Positions 49,003-57,698 are shown, counted from the stretch's first letter. The stretch: DNA of 64,000 bases from Fictibacillus sp. FJAT-27399 (GCF_001510655.1 NZ_LMVC01000003.1:380389-444388); one strand, 5' to 3'. Notes: a model not told the origin generated them from the sequence alone. Program-made: numbers and translations.

Positions 49003-49700
49003 GCATGATGTTGGGGAATGCCATGATAAGTATTGTCACAACGAGCCTCGCATATTTGTGTGGGTTGAAGGTCTATCGCAAGTCCAATCATAGCGTCTGG
49101 CTGAATCCGCTATATACGGTTACGCTGCTGCTGTTTCTTCTGCTGCCTTTTCTTCATATGGATGTAAAAACGTATGAAAAAGGAAGCAGCATCTTTTCCA
49201 TTCTTCTTCAGACGGCGATTGTATCGCTTGCTATTCCTGTTTACAAACAATACCCGCTCATTAAGAAAAATATAAAGAAAATCACGGTCGGAATTGTCAG
49301 CGGCGGGCTGGCAGGAGTTGTCTCTGCAGGTGCGTTCGCTGTCCTGCTCGGATTTAAAGGAAACGTGGTCGCATCATTGCTCCCAAAAGCGGCAACCTTG
49401 CCCGTAGCTTTATCTGTTTCGAATTCTCTTGGAGGAACAGCATCCTTAACTATTCTTTTTGTATTGTTCTCTGCTTTATTTTCGCTGATCGTCGGCCCCC
49501 GCGTACTAGACCGATGCAACATTAAAAGTAAAACGGCCCGGGGACTGGCAATGGGTGTTTCAGCACAGGCGCTCGGAGCCAACCGGTCGTTCCAGTGGGG
49601 AGAAGAAGAAGGTGTGATGGGAAGCGTCGGAATGACAACCACAGCTGTTCTTGTTTCTGTTTTCATTCCAGCGGGCATGATAATAATTGCGTATCTATAA
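48999..49700 (+). CDS. CidB/LrgB family membrane protein
   Basis: 233 residues, about seven helices. Conserved features: LLQTAIVSLAIPVYKQYPLI, LLPKAATLPVALSVSNSLGG and the C-terminal ARGLAMGVSAQALGANRSFQ. Partner of the CidA-like protein, translationally coupled. Regulation may involve the TnrA box in the divergent region, which would be unusual for this family. Confidence 0.9.
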   Translation: MSMMLGNAMISIVTTSLAYLCGLKVYRKSNHSVWLNPLYTVTLLLFLLLPFLHMDVKTYEKGSSIFSILLQTAIVSLAIPVYKQYPLIKKNIKKITVGIVSGGLAGVVSAGAFAVLLGFKGNVVASLLPKAATLPVALSVSNSLGGTASLTILFVLFSALFSLIVGPRVLDRCNIKSKTARGLAMGVSAQALGANRSFQWGEEEGVMGSVGMTTTAVLVSVFIPAGMIIIAYL

Positions 49701-49717
49701 AGGAGGTTATCATCAGT

Positions 49718-49861
49718 ATGGAACAGAAAAAGCAGGTCTTGATCAGTAAGCTGATTGATGCAGGCTACTATAAATCAGAGAACGGCCATCTGCACGAACT
49801 GAGCGTAGAGGAACTACTGAAAGAATACCAGACGCTGAAACTTAAGGCGCTGTATCAATAG
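49718..49861 (+). CDS. FbpA-like small protein (Fur-regulated basic protein family)
   Basis: 47 residues: KKQVLISKLIDAGYYKSENG then HLHELSVEELLKEYQTLKL follows the FbpA pattern (LI-x-LG-x-YK ... LYELSLSELE-x-EY). AAGGAGG lies 11 bases before the ATG. It is 17 bp after the CidB-like gene and probably in the same message. In B. subtilis FbpA takes part in iron sparing; no Fur box was found here, so iron control is not shown. Confidence 0.7.
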   Translation: MEQKKQVLISKLIDAGYYKSENGHLHELSVEELLKEYQTLKLKALYQ

Positions 49862-49875
49862 AGCGTGGCATTGGT

Positions 49876-49925
49876 GGTGCCAGGCACCGCCGTTACACAA
49901 GTATGTAAAAGCGGTGCCTGGCACC
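49876..49925. repeat. 50-bp triple-palindrome repeat, copy 3
   Basis: Arms GGTGCCAGGCACC and GGTGCCTGGCACC; core TTACACAAGTATGTAA. It begins 14 bp after the FbpA-like stop. No T run follows here. Confidence 0.9.
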
Positions 49926-49975
49926 ACAGTGCTGAGGCACCACGTGCTGAAAAAGTGAAGATGGAGAGTCAAAAT

Positions 49976-50003
49976 AAACCGCCTGATCCTAGGCGGTTTT
50001 TCT
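49976..50003 (+). terminator. Terminator of the cidA-like operon
   Basis: AAACCGCC pairs with GGCGGTTT (49992-49999) around TGATCCTA, followed by TTC. Confidence 0.85.
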
Positions 50004-50113
50004 TCTGCGGGTCTGTAACTTTTTCCACATTGGTACGTATATGTGGTATGGTTTGGATAGATAAAATTACAGATTCTTACTTCTTGCCGCAGAGATTATT
50101 GGGGGTATGATGA

Positions 50114-51361
50114 ATGGCTGAAAGAGCTGAAAAAAAGAGCCAGTCTAAATTTTTGACGGTTCTGGCTGCAATTGGTGTATTTATTCTAGGAAAATTAAAA
50201 TGGGTATTTGGATTATTGAAGCTTGGAAAATTTGCAACGCTCATTTCCATGTTCCTGTCGGTCGGTGCCTACGCCGTCTTTTACGGATGGAAGTTTGCTG
50301 TTGCCCTTGTGTACCTCCTTTTTGTCCATGAGATGGGCCATTTGGTCGCCATGAAGCGAAAGGGCATACCTACCTCGCCGGCGATTTTTATCCCCTTTAT
50401 GGGTGCGGTCGTGGGAATGAAAGAAATGCCCAAGAACGCAAAGGATGAAGCATTTGTAGCTTATGCCGGGCCGCTGTTCGGTTTGCTGTCCTTTTTGCCG
50501 GCCGTTTATTTGTACGAGACACAAGGATCGCCATTCTGGGGATTGGTTGTATTTTTAGGCGCGATGCTGAACCTTTTCAACCTGTTTCCGGTATCTCCGC
50601 TGGACGGGGGCCGGATTGTAGGTGTTCTTTCCACAAAATTATGGCTGATCGGGCTGATCTGTATGATTCCATACATGTTTATTTCACCTGATCCAATTAT
50701 CTTTTTGATCTTCCTGTTCGGAATCGCCACGTGGTGGAGAAGGGTGAGAGAGGATTATGTCCTGCAGGAGAGCAGCCAGGCGCTGGAAATCTGCCGCAGA
50801 GAAGAAGAAAAAATTCATTCTCTCGTGGAAGACATGAGTGAATACCGGGAGCTTCCTAACTTTCCATACATCGTGGATACTTTTATCGATGAAGGAAGGG
50901 TGCAGCAGCAGCGTTTGATGCGCCAGATTCCAACAGGAAGGAATATTCCATTCTTTCATGATAAAAAACGTCTGAAAAAAGCCGCATTGCTGACGGAGCT
51001 TGAATTGCTCGCTAAACGGGAAAAATGGTTCCTGCTTATCTACAAAGAAGAAGTCATGAAAGCGCGGGAGAAAGCGCGTATTCTTGCTGAGAGGTCTTTG
51101 CATCCAGAGGAAGAAACCCATTGGGAAGAGCCGGAGGGCGGACGTCCTGAAATCGTGGTTGAGGCCTATCTTTCGGCTGTGAGAGAAGAAGCAGATAAAC
51201 AGCAGGAAGAGGTCGAACGGCGTAAGAATTATTATGTCGCAAACATGAAAACGAAAGTTATAGTGCTGATCCTGTATCTTGCACTCGCTGGTGTGTTATC
51301 CTACTTTGCCGTTTATGGGCATACCATCATGGAAGTCCACCGCGAGCTGCTGGGGAGATAA
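50114..51361 (+). CDS. Membrane metalloprotease of the M50 / site-2 protease family
   Basis: 415 residues. Zinc motif HEMGH in VYLLFVHEMGHLVAMKRKG near residue 75 and the second ligand in NLFPVSPLDGGRI near residue 157 define the family; FIPFMGAVVGMK is typical. The membrane core is followed by a long charged, coiled-coil-like cytoplasmic region (about 210-385) and a final membrane helix. Such a tail differs from SpoIVFB and RseP (no PDZ domain is seen). The substrate is unknown. It is preceded by GGGGG. Confidence 0.85.
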   Translation: MAERAEKKSQSKFLTVLAAIGVFILGKLKWVFGLLKLGKFATLISMFLSVGAYAVFYGWKFAVALVYLLFVHEMGHLVAMKRKGIPTSPAIFIPFMGAVVGMKEMPKNAKDEAFVAYAGPLFGLLSFLPAVYLYETQGSPFWGLVVFLGAMLNLFNLFPVSPLDGGRIVGVLSTKLWLIGLICMIPYMFISPDPIIFLIFLFGIATWWRRVREDYVLQESSQALEICRREEEKIHSLVEDMSEYRELPNFPYIVDTFIDEGRVQQQRLMRQIPTGRNIPFFHDKKRLKKAALLTELELLAKREKWFLLIYKEEVMKAREKARILAERSLHPEEETHWEEPEGGRPEIVVEAYLSAVREEADKQQEEVERRKNYYVANMKTKVIVLILYLALAGVLSYFAVYGHTIMEVHRELLGR

Positions 51362-51377
51362 TATTGAAAAAAATTCA

Positions 51378-51427
51378 GGTGCCAGGCACCGTCGTTACAC
51401 AAGTGTGTAAACGCGGTGCCTAGCACC
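51378..51427. repeat. 50-bp triple-palindrome repeat, copy 4
   Basis: Left arm GGTGCCAGGCACC, right arm GGTGCCTAGCACC (one mismatch), core TTACACAAGTGTGTAA. It starts 17 bp after the M50 gene and ends exactly where the truncated chemoreceptor sequence begins. Confidence 0.88.
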
Positions 51428-52111
51428 CTATTTCTGAATTTTCGTATAAATTTTTTCTCCTTATTGGATGAAAAATCGGAAGAGACGAGTAATGTGCTCG
51501 AAACAATCGGCTTCGTTATTCTAGGGCTATCAGAAAAAGTACAGGAGATAGAAGAGGTTGTTCAAACCATCACCGACATATCCAATCAAACGAATCTATT
51601 AGCTCTCAACGCCAGTATTGAGGCTGCCAGGGCTGGAGAAAGCGGAAAAGGCTTTGCGGTTGTTGCGAATGAGGTCAGAAAACTGGCAGAGCAATCCAAA
51701 AACGCGACTGAGCGTATCCGCCAAACCATTGAGGGAATTGAAACGGAGACAGAACGTGTCGTTAAAGAAATGGAGAACACCAAAAACATCTCAGTTGAGC
51801 AAAAAGAAAGTGTTAAGAACACCATCGAAGCTTTTCAGCTGATCTCAAATACGGTCCTGCAAATTGTAGATTCCATCTCAGGCGTTCGTAAAGAGGTAGA
51901 ATTTGTTCAATCATTTAAAGAAGAAGTTGTGGGATCCATTCAAAATATCGCTGCAGTAGCGGAACAATCTGCAGCAGCTTCAGAACAAGTCAGCGCTTCA
52001 ACCGATGAACAGGTCCGTGCACTTGGTAGTGTGGCTCAATCGGCAAACGAACTCAATGCAGCAAGCAGCCATTTACAGGATCAGATTAAGCACTTTAACC
52101 TCGAGTCGTAA
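51428..52111 (+). pseudogene. 5'-truncated methyl-accepting chemotaxis protein
   Basis: About 227 codons without a start codon and ribosome site of its own; the open frame only begins at a GTG inside the adjacent repeat. The sequence is a chemoreceptor signalling domain: the conserved hairpin tip [20 protein letters not shown] then [20 protein letters not shown] and the C-terminal methylation helix with [17 protein letters not shown]. The sensor, transmembrane and HAMP parts are missing. It is most likely a remnant after deletion, though a soluble signalling fragment cannot be excluded. Confidence 0.8.
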
Positions 52112-52143
52112 AATTAGATATCTTACTATAGCATTCGAATGTT

Positions 52144-52182
52144 AAGCACTGCCTTTAATCGATGTTAAGGCAGTGCTTTTAG
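52144..52182 (+). terminator. Terminator of the chemoreceptor remnant
   Basis: AAGCACTGCCTT pairs perfectly with AAGGCAGTGCTT (52167-52178), followed by a short T stretch. Confidence 0.85.
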
Positions 52183-52200
52183 CATTTTGGGATAACTTAT

Positions 52201-52473
52201 TCATTTTCTTATTCCGTAGACGATGAGCCCCAGTCCTGCCAGGATCCACAGCAGTTTACCTGTACTGATCTTGGCGGTGATGCCGACTAGCCCCAGGGAC
52301 ATCGTGGAAAAGAAAATGAATGGGCCGATGATGGATAAAGTGGAATTGATCAGCAGTGCTTTTTCCACAGAATTAAAGCGGAGCATCAGGAAAGCGGCGG
52401 ATACTTCACATAAGCCGGAAACCATTCGGATCAATGCCATTCCAAGGACAATCTTCTCAAACACCTGAAACAT
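52201..52473 (-). CDS. YqhV-like membrane protein (DUF2619)
   Basis: 90 residues with three hydrophobic helices. The segment LGMALIRMVSGLCEVSAAFL followed by MLRFNSVEKALLINSTLSII fits the YqhV/DUF2619 family of bacilli, in which yqhV lies near spoIIIA genes; here it is elsewhere. Function unknown. The ATG at 52473 is 9 bases after GGGGG; ATG at 52488 is an alternative. Confidence 0.72.
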   Translation of the reverse strand: MFQVFEKIVLGMALIRMVSGLCEVSAAFLMLRFNSVEKALLINSTLSIIGPFIFFSTMSLGLVGITAKISTGKLLWILAGLGLIVYGIRK

Positions 52474-52492
52474 ATCTTCAACCCCCATTGCG

Positions 52493-52542
52493 GGTGCCAG
52501 GCACCAGGATTACACACATATGTAAAAGCGGTGCCTGGCACC
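52493..52542. repeat. 50-bp triple-palindrome repeat, copy 5
   Basis: Arms GGTGCCAGGCACC and GGTGCCTGGCACC with core TTACACACATATGTAA. It lies directly upstream of the YqhV-like gene (minus strand), within 20 bp of its possible starts. Confidence 0.9.
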
Positions 52543-52725
52543 GTCTGCTCCATACACTATATGTTGTCCACATGGAAGTAGAAGTGAATAATATTTCCCG
52601 GATTCTTATCCTTGGATTAAGAAGGATTTTTCACAAATCCGGGTGTTTTTATTTAGTATTTTAAAAGAATATATCCGGAAAAAGATTATTCGACAAAACT
52701 TCTCACTATTCGCTAAATGAAGAGT

Positions 52726-52754
52726 TTGACAACAAATTTTTAAATATGTAATAC
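52726..52754 (+). promoter_or_regulatory. Promoter of the cold shock gene
   Basis: TTGACA (52726-52731), 17-bp spacer, TAATAC (52749-52754). The leader would be about 50 bases, as in other csp genes where it helps cold-dependent translation. Confidence 0.6.
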
Positions 52755-52810
52755 TATGATTGTATAGGGCAACTATACAGATCGTCATGATGAAGGGATA
52801 GTGAAAGTGC

Positions 52811-53008
52811 ATGCAAGGTAAAGTAAAATGGTTTAACGCAGAAAAAGGTTTCGGTTTTATTGAAAGAGAAGACGGAGACGATGTATTCGTACATTTCTCA
52901 GCAATCAATTCTGATGGTTACAAATCTCTTGATGAGGGCCAAGAAGTTGAGTTTGAAATCGTAGATGGAGCTCGCGGACCTCAAGCAGCTAACGTAACGA
53001 AACTATAA
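52811..53008 (+). CDS. Cold shock protein (CspA family)
   Basis: 65 residues, a single OB-fold. RNA-binding motifs RNP1 KGFGFIE and RNP2 VFVHFSAI are intact; [17 protein letters not shown] is the standard start. It binds single-stranded RNA and DNA and acts as an RNA chaperone. Which of cspB/C/D it corresponds to cannot be decided from sequence. Confidence 0.96.
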   Translation: MQGKVKWFNAEKGFGFIEREDGDDVFVHFSAINSDGYKSLDEGQEVEFEIVDGARGPQAANVTKL

Positions 53009-53035
53009 TTTAAACTAACCGATACATCGGATAAT

Positions 53036-53066
53036 AACCCGGCATTCACAGAATGCCGGGTTATTT
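53036..53066 (+). terminator. Terminator of the cold shock gene
   Basis: AACCCGGCATTC pairs with GAATGCCGGGTT (53051-53062) around ACA, followed by ATTT. Confidence 0.9.
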
Positions 53067-53085
53067 ATGTTCTGATTTTTGATGT

Positions 53086-53135
53086 GGTGCCAGGCACCGT
53101 TATTACACAAGTGTGTAAACGCGGTGCCTGGCACC
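53086..53135. repeat. 50-bp triple-palindrome repeat, copy 6
   Basis: Arms GGTGCCAGGCACC and GGTGCCTGGCACC, core TTACACAAGTGTGTAA identical to copy 4. It lies between the convergent cold shock and permease genes; the next 25 bases contain loose GGGCACC and GGCACC remnants. Confidence 0.9.
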
Positions 53136-53171
53136 ACAATGGGCACCAACTAATGGCACCGCATAAACCAA

Positions 53172-54596
53172 TCAATACTCTTCTTCGGATTTGTGGACTT
53201 TCTTGAACTTGCCGAAGCGGGAGCCGAGGAAGTAAGCGCCGAGGATGACGGCGACGAAGCCCAGACTGATAAAGAAGCCGACGCGCTGGTTCGTGTGGAG
53301 CAGGGAACCAGCGATTGTAAATGCGATCAGCGCGATTCCTAAATAAGAAGTCACCGGGTAGGATGCAGAACGGTAATGTTCTTCCTCCGCACCGATCAGC
53401 TTTCTTTTTTTAATATGAGAGGCCAGGATAATCAGCCAGTTCAAAATAAGCATAATGCCTGCAGAGGTGGTCATGTATTCATAAACGGTATCCGGAAGCA
53501 AAAAAGAAAACAGTACAGAGATGGCAAGCCCGATTCCGCTGAGCATCAGCGCTCCTGAAGCTACACCTCGACTGTTTTTCTTCTGCAGGCGCCCCGGTGC
53601 GTCACCGTCTTTAGCCAGTGAAATCATGATGCTGGTAATGGAGAACAGCGCACCAACCATCGTGGAGAATGCGGCGCTGATTAATATGACGTTAAAGATA
53701 CTGTCCAGATAGGGAATCGGGAAATGGGACAGTGCTTTGACAAACGGACTTTTATCCTCATTGATCGCCCTAAAAGAGACCATCATCAGGATAAAGAAAA
53801 TACTGATGGCATACATCACGGTTAAAGCGATGACAAGAAATGTGCCGGCTTTTGGCACGTCTTTTTTATTTCGTAATTCGGTAGATAAAACGCCGAGAAC
53901 TTCAATGCCGCCATAGGAAAACAAAATAAAGATCACCGCGGACCAGAAGCCGGAAAATCGGTTCGGGAACCAGCCGCCGGAAAAGGAGGATGACGACAGT
54001 CCATCATGGACGGTCCCCGGTGATATCACCCCGGTTACTGCCAATGCGCCAAATCCGATAAAGGCAACGAGGGTAGATATTTTGATGACTGCAAAAAAAG
54101 ATTCAATGCTGCCAAAGTTTTTTACGCCAAGAAGGTTAATTCCAAGAGCCAGCACAGAATACACAACGGATAAAAGCCATAGAGGCACATGTGGAAGCCA
54201 GAGCTGTGTAAAGATGGCCAGAGCCGTTACCTCACTGGACATGATCAGTACGCCTGCCGTCCAATAAATCCATCCGCTCATAAAACCGGCCGGGTGGCCG
54301 AATGCCTGGCCGGCGTATGTCCGGAACGAACCTGGCTGCGGATCCTGCACCGTCATCTCTGCCAGGGCGCTGAATACAAAATAGGCAGTCAGGCCTGCGA
54401 GAACATAACCGATCAGAACCGAGGGGCCTGCTGAATGGATGGAAAGGCCTGAACCCAGAAAAAATCCAGCTCCAATGACTGATCCGATCCCGATCAGTGA
54501 GAGCTGCCACCAGGCAAGCTTATGGGACTTGCCTTTTTCAACCTTGCCCTTTTGCACATTTTTAACACTTTGTTTTACAACATTTTGATTATGCAC
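53172..54596 (-). CDS. APC family amino acid permease (474 residues)
   Basis: Twelve predicted helices after a basic N-terminal tail (KNVQKGKVEKGKSHKLAWWQ). The first-helix signature SLIGIGSVIGAGFFLGSGLS and the loop TVQDPQPGSFRTYAGQAFG are typical of the AnsP/GabP/YvbW-like amino acid transporters. Substrate not readable from sequence. GTG at 54596 has AGGAGGG at proper spacing; the ATG at 54602 overlaps that site and is less likely. Confidence 0.85.
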   Translation of the reverse strand: MHNQNVVKQSVKNVQKGKVEKGKSHKLAWWQLSLIGIGSVIGAGFFLGSGLSIHSAGPSVLIGYVLAGLTAYFVFSALAEMTVQDPQPGSFRTYAGQAFGHPAGFMSGWIYWTAGVLIMSSEVTALAIFTQLWLPHVPLWLLSVVYSVLALGINLLGVKNFGSIESFFAVIKISTLVAFIGFGALAVTGVISPGTVHDGLSSSSFSGGWFPNRFSGFWSAVIFILFSYGGIEVLGVLSTELRNKKDVPKAGTFLVIALTVMYAISIFFILMMVSFRAINEDKSPFVKALSHFPIPYLDSIFNVILISAAFSTMVGALFSITSIMISLAKDGDAPGRLQKKNSRGVASGALMLSGIGLAISVLFSFLLPDTVYEYMTTSAGIMLILNWLIILASHIKKRKLIGAEEEHYRSASYPVTSYLGIALIAFTIAGSLLHTNQRVGFFISLGFVAVILGAYFLGSRFGKFKKVHKSEEEY

Positions 54597-54713
54597 GGTC
54601 ATCCCTCCTGATTTATACATACCCATTGTTCCCGGAACCTATCACTTCCATAAATGTAAATGCAAAATGAAAGATATGTCGATAAAGTAAATTTTTTGTC
54701 AAGAGATTTTTAA

Positions 54714-54740
54714 GTTTACGAAGGAATTGATAAAGGGTAT
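54714..54740 (+). promoter_or_regulatory. SigB-type promoter of hpf
   Basis: GTTTAC (54714-54719), 15-bp spacer, GGGTAT (54735-54740); SigB consensus is GTTTAA-N12-15-GGGTAT. It lies 40 bp before the start codon. B. subtilis hpf (yvyD) is also under SigB control. Confidence 0.75.
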
Positions 54741-54779
54741 ATCGAAATATATATACATCACGGAAGGAGGAGTTAAGAT

Positions 54780-55337
54780 ATGCAATTTAACATTCGTGGA
54801 GAAAACATTGAGGTGACTCCAGCTTTAAGGGAGTATGTGGAAAAGAAAGTTGCTAAACTTCAACGCTATTTTAACGAAACTCCGAACACTGACGCGCATG
54901 TCAACTTAAGGGTCTATAACAATGACCAATCTGTTGAGGTGACCATCCCTATGACAGGGTTGCTGCTCCGTGCTGAGGAAAGCCATACGGATATGTATGC
55001 TGCAATCGACCTCGTGATTGAAAAACTAGAGCGTCAGATTCGTAAACATAAAACGAAGGTGAACCGCCGTTCCAAACAAAACGGAGGCATTCATGAAATG
55101 ATTGCCAACAGTGCAGATGCAACAACAACTTTAGTCATTGATGACGAAGAGGAAGACGAGTTTGAAATCGTCCGTGAAAAACGATTTGATTTAAAACCGA
55201 TGGATACTGAAGAAGCCATCTTACAGATGGATCTGCTGGGCCACAACTTTTTCGTATATAATCATGCGGAAACCGGTACTACAAACGTGGTGTACAAACG
55301 CAGAGATGGAAGATATGGCTTGATCAGCCCAGAATAA
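54780..55337 (+). CDS. hpf: Long-form ribosome hibernation promoting factor Hpf (YvyD)
   Basis: 185 residues. The N-terminal S30AE domain (about 1-100; MQFNIRGENIEVTPALREYV, KVNRRSK) binds the decoding centre; the C-terminal domain (about 125-185; VREKRFDLKPMDTEEAILQM, GHNFFVYNHAETG) dimerises ribosomes into 100S particles. GGAGGAG precedes the ATG. Together with secA and prfB it forms the conserved tail of the region; here a GNAT gene and a symporter are inserted before secA. Confidence 0.97.
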   Translation: MQFNIRGENIEVTPALREYVEKKVAKLQRYFNETPNTDAHVNLRVYNNDQSVEVTIPMTGLLLRAEESHTDMYAAIDLVIEKLERQIRKHKTKVNRRSKQNGGIHEMIANSADATTTLVIDDEEEDEFEIVREKRFDLKPMDTEEAILQMDLLGHNFFVYNHAETGTTNVVYKRRDGRYGLISPE

Positions 55338-55367
55338 CTTTTTACTTTTACTAAAAATAAAAAAATC

Positions 55368-55412
55368 AGCCGGCTCGAGGGACATACAGTGCCCTTTGAG
55401 CCGGCTTTTATT
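55368..55412 (+). terminator. Terminator of hpf
   Basis: AGCCGGCTC pairs with GAGCCGGCT (55398-55406), with an inner GGG/CCC pairing, followed by TTTATTTT. Confidence 0.85.
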
Positions 55413-55504
55413 TTGCCTGCCTTTTCCTCATTCCTGATTTCATTAGAGGACTTTTGCTGCTCGGCAAGAAATGAGAAAGAAAGAGAAAAAATTGGGGGAT
55501 CCAC

Positions 55505-56329
55505 ATGCTATCAGAAAAACAGCTGTCAGATATCAAAAAACTTCAGCATCAATGCGAATCAGATGAAAACCTGCAATTAAAGCTGAACTGGGACATGCTT
55601 GAACAGCGGACTGACGAGAGAAAGGAGGATTTTTTTCATTATGAGGCAGGTGAATTAGCTGCTTTTATTGGCCTTTACAGCTTTGGAAATAAAGTAGAGC
55701 TCTGCGGGATGGTCTCACCGGAATATCGGCGAAAAGGACTGTTCACCTCCTTGTTCAAGGAAGCGCTGGAAGCTGTTAAATACCAGGGCTATGAACAGAT
55801 CCTTTTGAATGCACCAGCCAATTCGAATACAGCAAAAGAATATTTAAAAACCGTTCCGTGCCGTTTCGCGTTTTCTGAACATCAGATGAAATGGCAGCAG
55901 GGACCGATTCAGCTTGAAGAGGGAGTCACGTTAAGGGCGTCCCGTCCAGAAGATCTGATGTTTGAGGTACAGGTTGATGTTGACTGTTTTGGGTTTAACC
56001 CTGAAAAGGCAAAAGACTACAACCATCGAATAAAAAATGATGATAAACAGCAATTCTACATCATTGAGAATGATGGAAAAGCGGTAGGAAAAGTACGAGT
56101 GGCAGCTGATTCTGGTGAAGCTTGGATTTATGGTTTTGCGGTTACTCCGTCGGAACAGGGAAAGGGAATCGGCCGAAAGACACTGAAGACCATTATCGCA
56201 GCTCAGAACGCGAAGGGAAATTCGGTCTTTCTGGAAGTGGAAGCGAAAAATAACCATGCCTTGAAGCTTTATGAAGCTTGCGGTTTTAAAGCGTACTACA
56301 CTCAGGATTATTTTCGTTTATCCAATTGA
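55505..56329 (+). CDS. Tandem GNAT N-acetyltransferase
   Basis: 274 residues with two GNAT folds. The N-terminal copy (about 1-135) keeps a GMVSPEYRRKGLFTSLFKEA acetyl-CoA loop. The C-terminal copy (about 140-274) has the fuller motif A, GFAVTPSEQGKGIGRKTLKT, and motif B LEVEAKNNHALKLYEACGF. Substrate unknown. TGGGGG lies before the ATG. Not part of the B. subtilis hpf-secA order. Confidence 0.87.
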   Translation: MLSEKQLSDIKKLQHQCESDENLQLKLNWDMLEQRTDERKEDFFHYEAGELAAFIGLYSFGNKVELCGMVSPEYRRKGLFTSLFKEALEAVKYQGYEQILLNAPANSNTAKEYLKTVPCRFAFSEHQMKWQQGPIQLEEGVTLRASRPEDLMFEVQVDVDCFGFNPEKAKDYNHRIKNDDKQQFYIIENDGKAVGKVRVAADSGEAWIYGFAVTPSEQGKGIGRKTLKTIIAAQNAKGNSVFLEVEAKNNHALKLYEACGFKAYYTQDYFRLSN

Positions 56330-56408
56330 TTGATCTGTTGAACACTCATTGTAATTTTCTGCAATAATGCCTATAATTTACATGATCATGATAAAGGGGA
56401 TATTAACT

Positions 56409-57662
56409 ATGAAGAGTATTTTAAAGACTTACCGTTTTCCGCTCATTCTTCTGCTGTCGATCGTCATCGGAAGCATCATCGGTTTTACGGAAGGCAAGGA
56501 TGCCGCCGTATTAAAACCGTTTGGTGATATATTTTTAAATGCGATGTTTATGATCGTCGTACCGCTCGTTTTCTTTTCCATTTCATCAGCCATTGCCTCT
56601 ATGGGAGGAGTCAAGCGGTTCGGAAAAGTGATGGGCTCAATGATGGTCGTTTTCCTTTTTACAGGAGTCGTTGCTTCCGTGATAGCCATGGCAGGAGTAA
56701 AGCTTTACTCGCCATCTAAAGGAGTTAACATTGATCTTGTAAAACCTGAAGATGCTGCGGAAAAGGTGTCGCTGGGTGACCAGATTGTCCAAACATTAAC
56801 CGTTTCTGATTTCTCTGAGCTGTTTTCACGCAATAACATGCTCGCTCTCATCCTATTTTCTGTGTTGATGGGAGTAGCCGTTTCTATGATCGGTGAAAAA
56901 GGAAAACCATTCGCGAACTTCCTGAAATCAGGAAGCGAAGTGATGCTGAAGATGGTCAGCCTCGTCATGTATTATGCGCCGATTGGTCTTGGTGCTTATT
57001 TTGCAGCCTTAATTGGAGAGTTCGGACCGACGCTTCTTGGATCTTATTTCCGCGCGGTTCTGTATTACTACCCGCTTGCTATTATTTATTTCTTTGGATT
57101 TTTCTCGCTGTATGCGTTTATGGCCAGTGGAAAAGAAGGTGTCCGTCATTTCTGGAAAAACATGCTTTCTCCATCGCTGACGGCTCTTGCCACTTGCAGC
57201 TCGGCCGCTTCTATTCCGGTTAACCTGGAAGCCTCCAAAAAGATGGGTGTGCCACACGATATTAGTGAGACAGCCATTCCGCTCGGGGCGACGCTTCATA
57301 AAGACGGCTCAGTAATGGGCGGTGTCCTGAAGATCACTTTCTTGTTCGGGATCTTCGGACATGATTTCTCTGGGATCGGTACGTACCTTCTCGTTCTTGT
57401 CGTTTCTTTATTGGTAGGAATGGTCATGGGTGCGATTCCGCAAGGCGGGATGATCGGTGAAATGCTGATTCTTTCACTCTTCGGGTTCCCGGTTGAAGCC
57501 TTGCCGATCGCCGCTGCGATCAGTACGATTATCGATCCGCCGGCTACCCTGCTGAATGCAACTGGAGATAATGTGGCCAGCATGCTGACAGCACGACTCG
57601 TAGAAGGCAAAAAGAGAATGAAAGAAACCGTCATGAAACTTGGAGAACAAAAAGGAGCGTAA
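56409..57662 (+). CDS. Sodium/proton:dicarboxylate symporter family protein
   Basis: 417 residues, SDF (DctA/GltP/GltT) family. Conserved elements: serine-rich re-entrant loop LATCSSAASIPVNLE, the ATLHKDGSVMGGVLK region, GAIPQGGMIGEM and DPPATLLNATGDNVASM with the substrate-binding Asp and Asn. It transports C4-dicarboxylates or acidic amino acids; which one is not decided. The ATG at 56409 has AAGGGG at good spacing; the frame is open from 56367. Malate uptake would fit the mqo gene in this window. Confidence 0.9.
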   Translation: MKSILKTYRFPLILLLSIVIGSIIGFTEGKDAAVLKPFGDIFLNAMFMIVVPLVFFSISSAIASMGGVKRFGKVMGSMMVVFLFTGVVASVIAMAGVKLYSPSKGVNIDLVKPEDAAEKVSLGDQIVQTLTVSDFSELFSRNNMLALILFSVLMGVAVSMIGEKGKPFANFLKSGSEVMLKMVSLVMYYAPIGLGAYFAALIGEFGPTLLGSYFRAVLYYYPLAIIYFFGFFSLYAFMASGKEGVRHFWKNMLSPSLTALATCSSAASIPVNLEASKKMGVPHDISETAIPLGATLHKDGSVMGGVLKITFLFGIFGHDFSGIGTYLLVLVVSLLVGMVMGAIPQGGMIGEMLILSLFGFPVEALPIAAAISTIIDPPATLLNATGDNVASMLTARLVEGKKRMKETVMKLGEQKGA

Positions 57663-57671
57663 CAGCTCAGG

Positions 57672-57698
57672 GCACAGCCATGGAGGCTGTGCTTTTTT
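57672..57698 (+). terminator. Terminator of the symporter gene
   Basis: GCACAGCC pairs with GGCTGTGC (57685-57692) around ATGGA, followed by T6. Confidence 0.92.

Noticed and set aside
49718-49861. Fur box before the FbpA-like gene
   Set aside because: No sequence resembling the GATAATGATTATCATTATC-type operator was found upstream of it or of the CidA-like gene.
53401-53712. Short plus-strand frames within the second APC permease
   Set aside because: Antisense to a well-conserved transporter and without ribosome sites.
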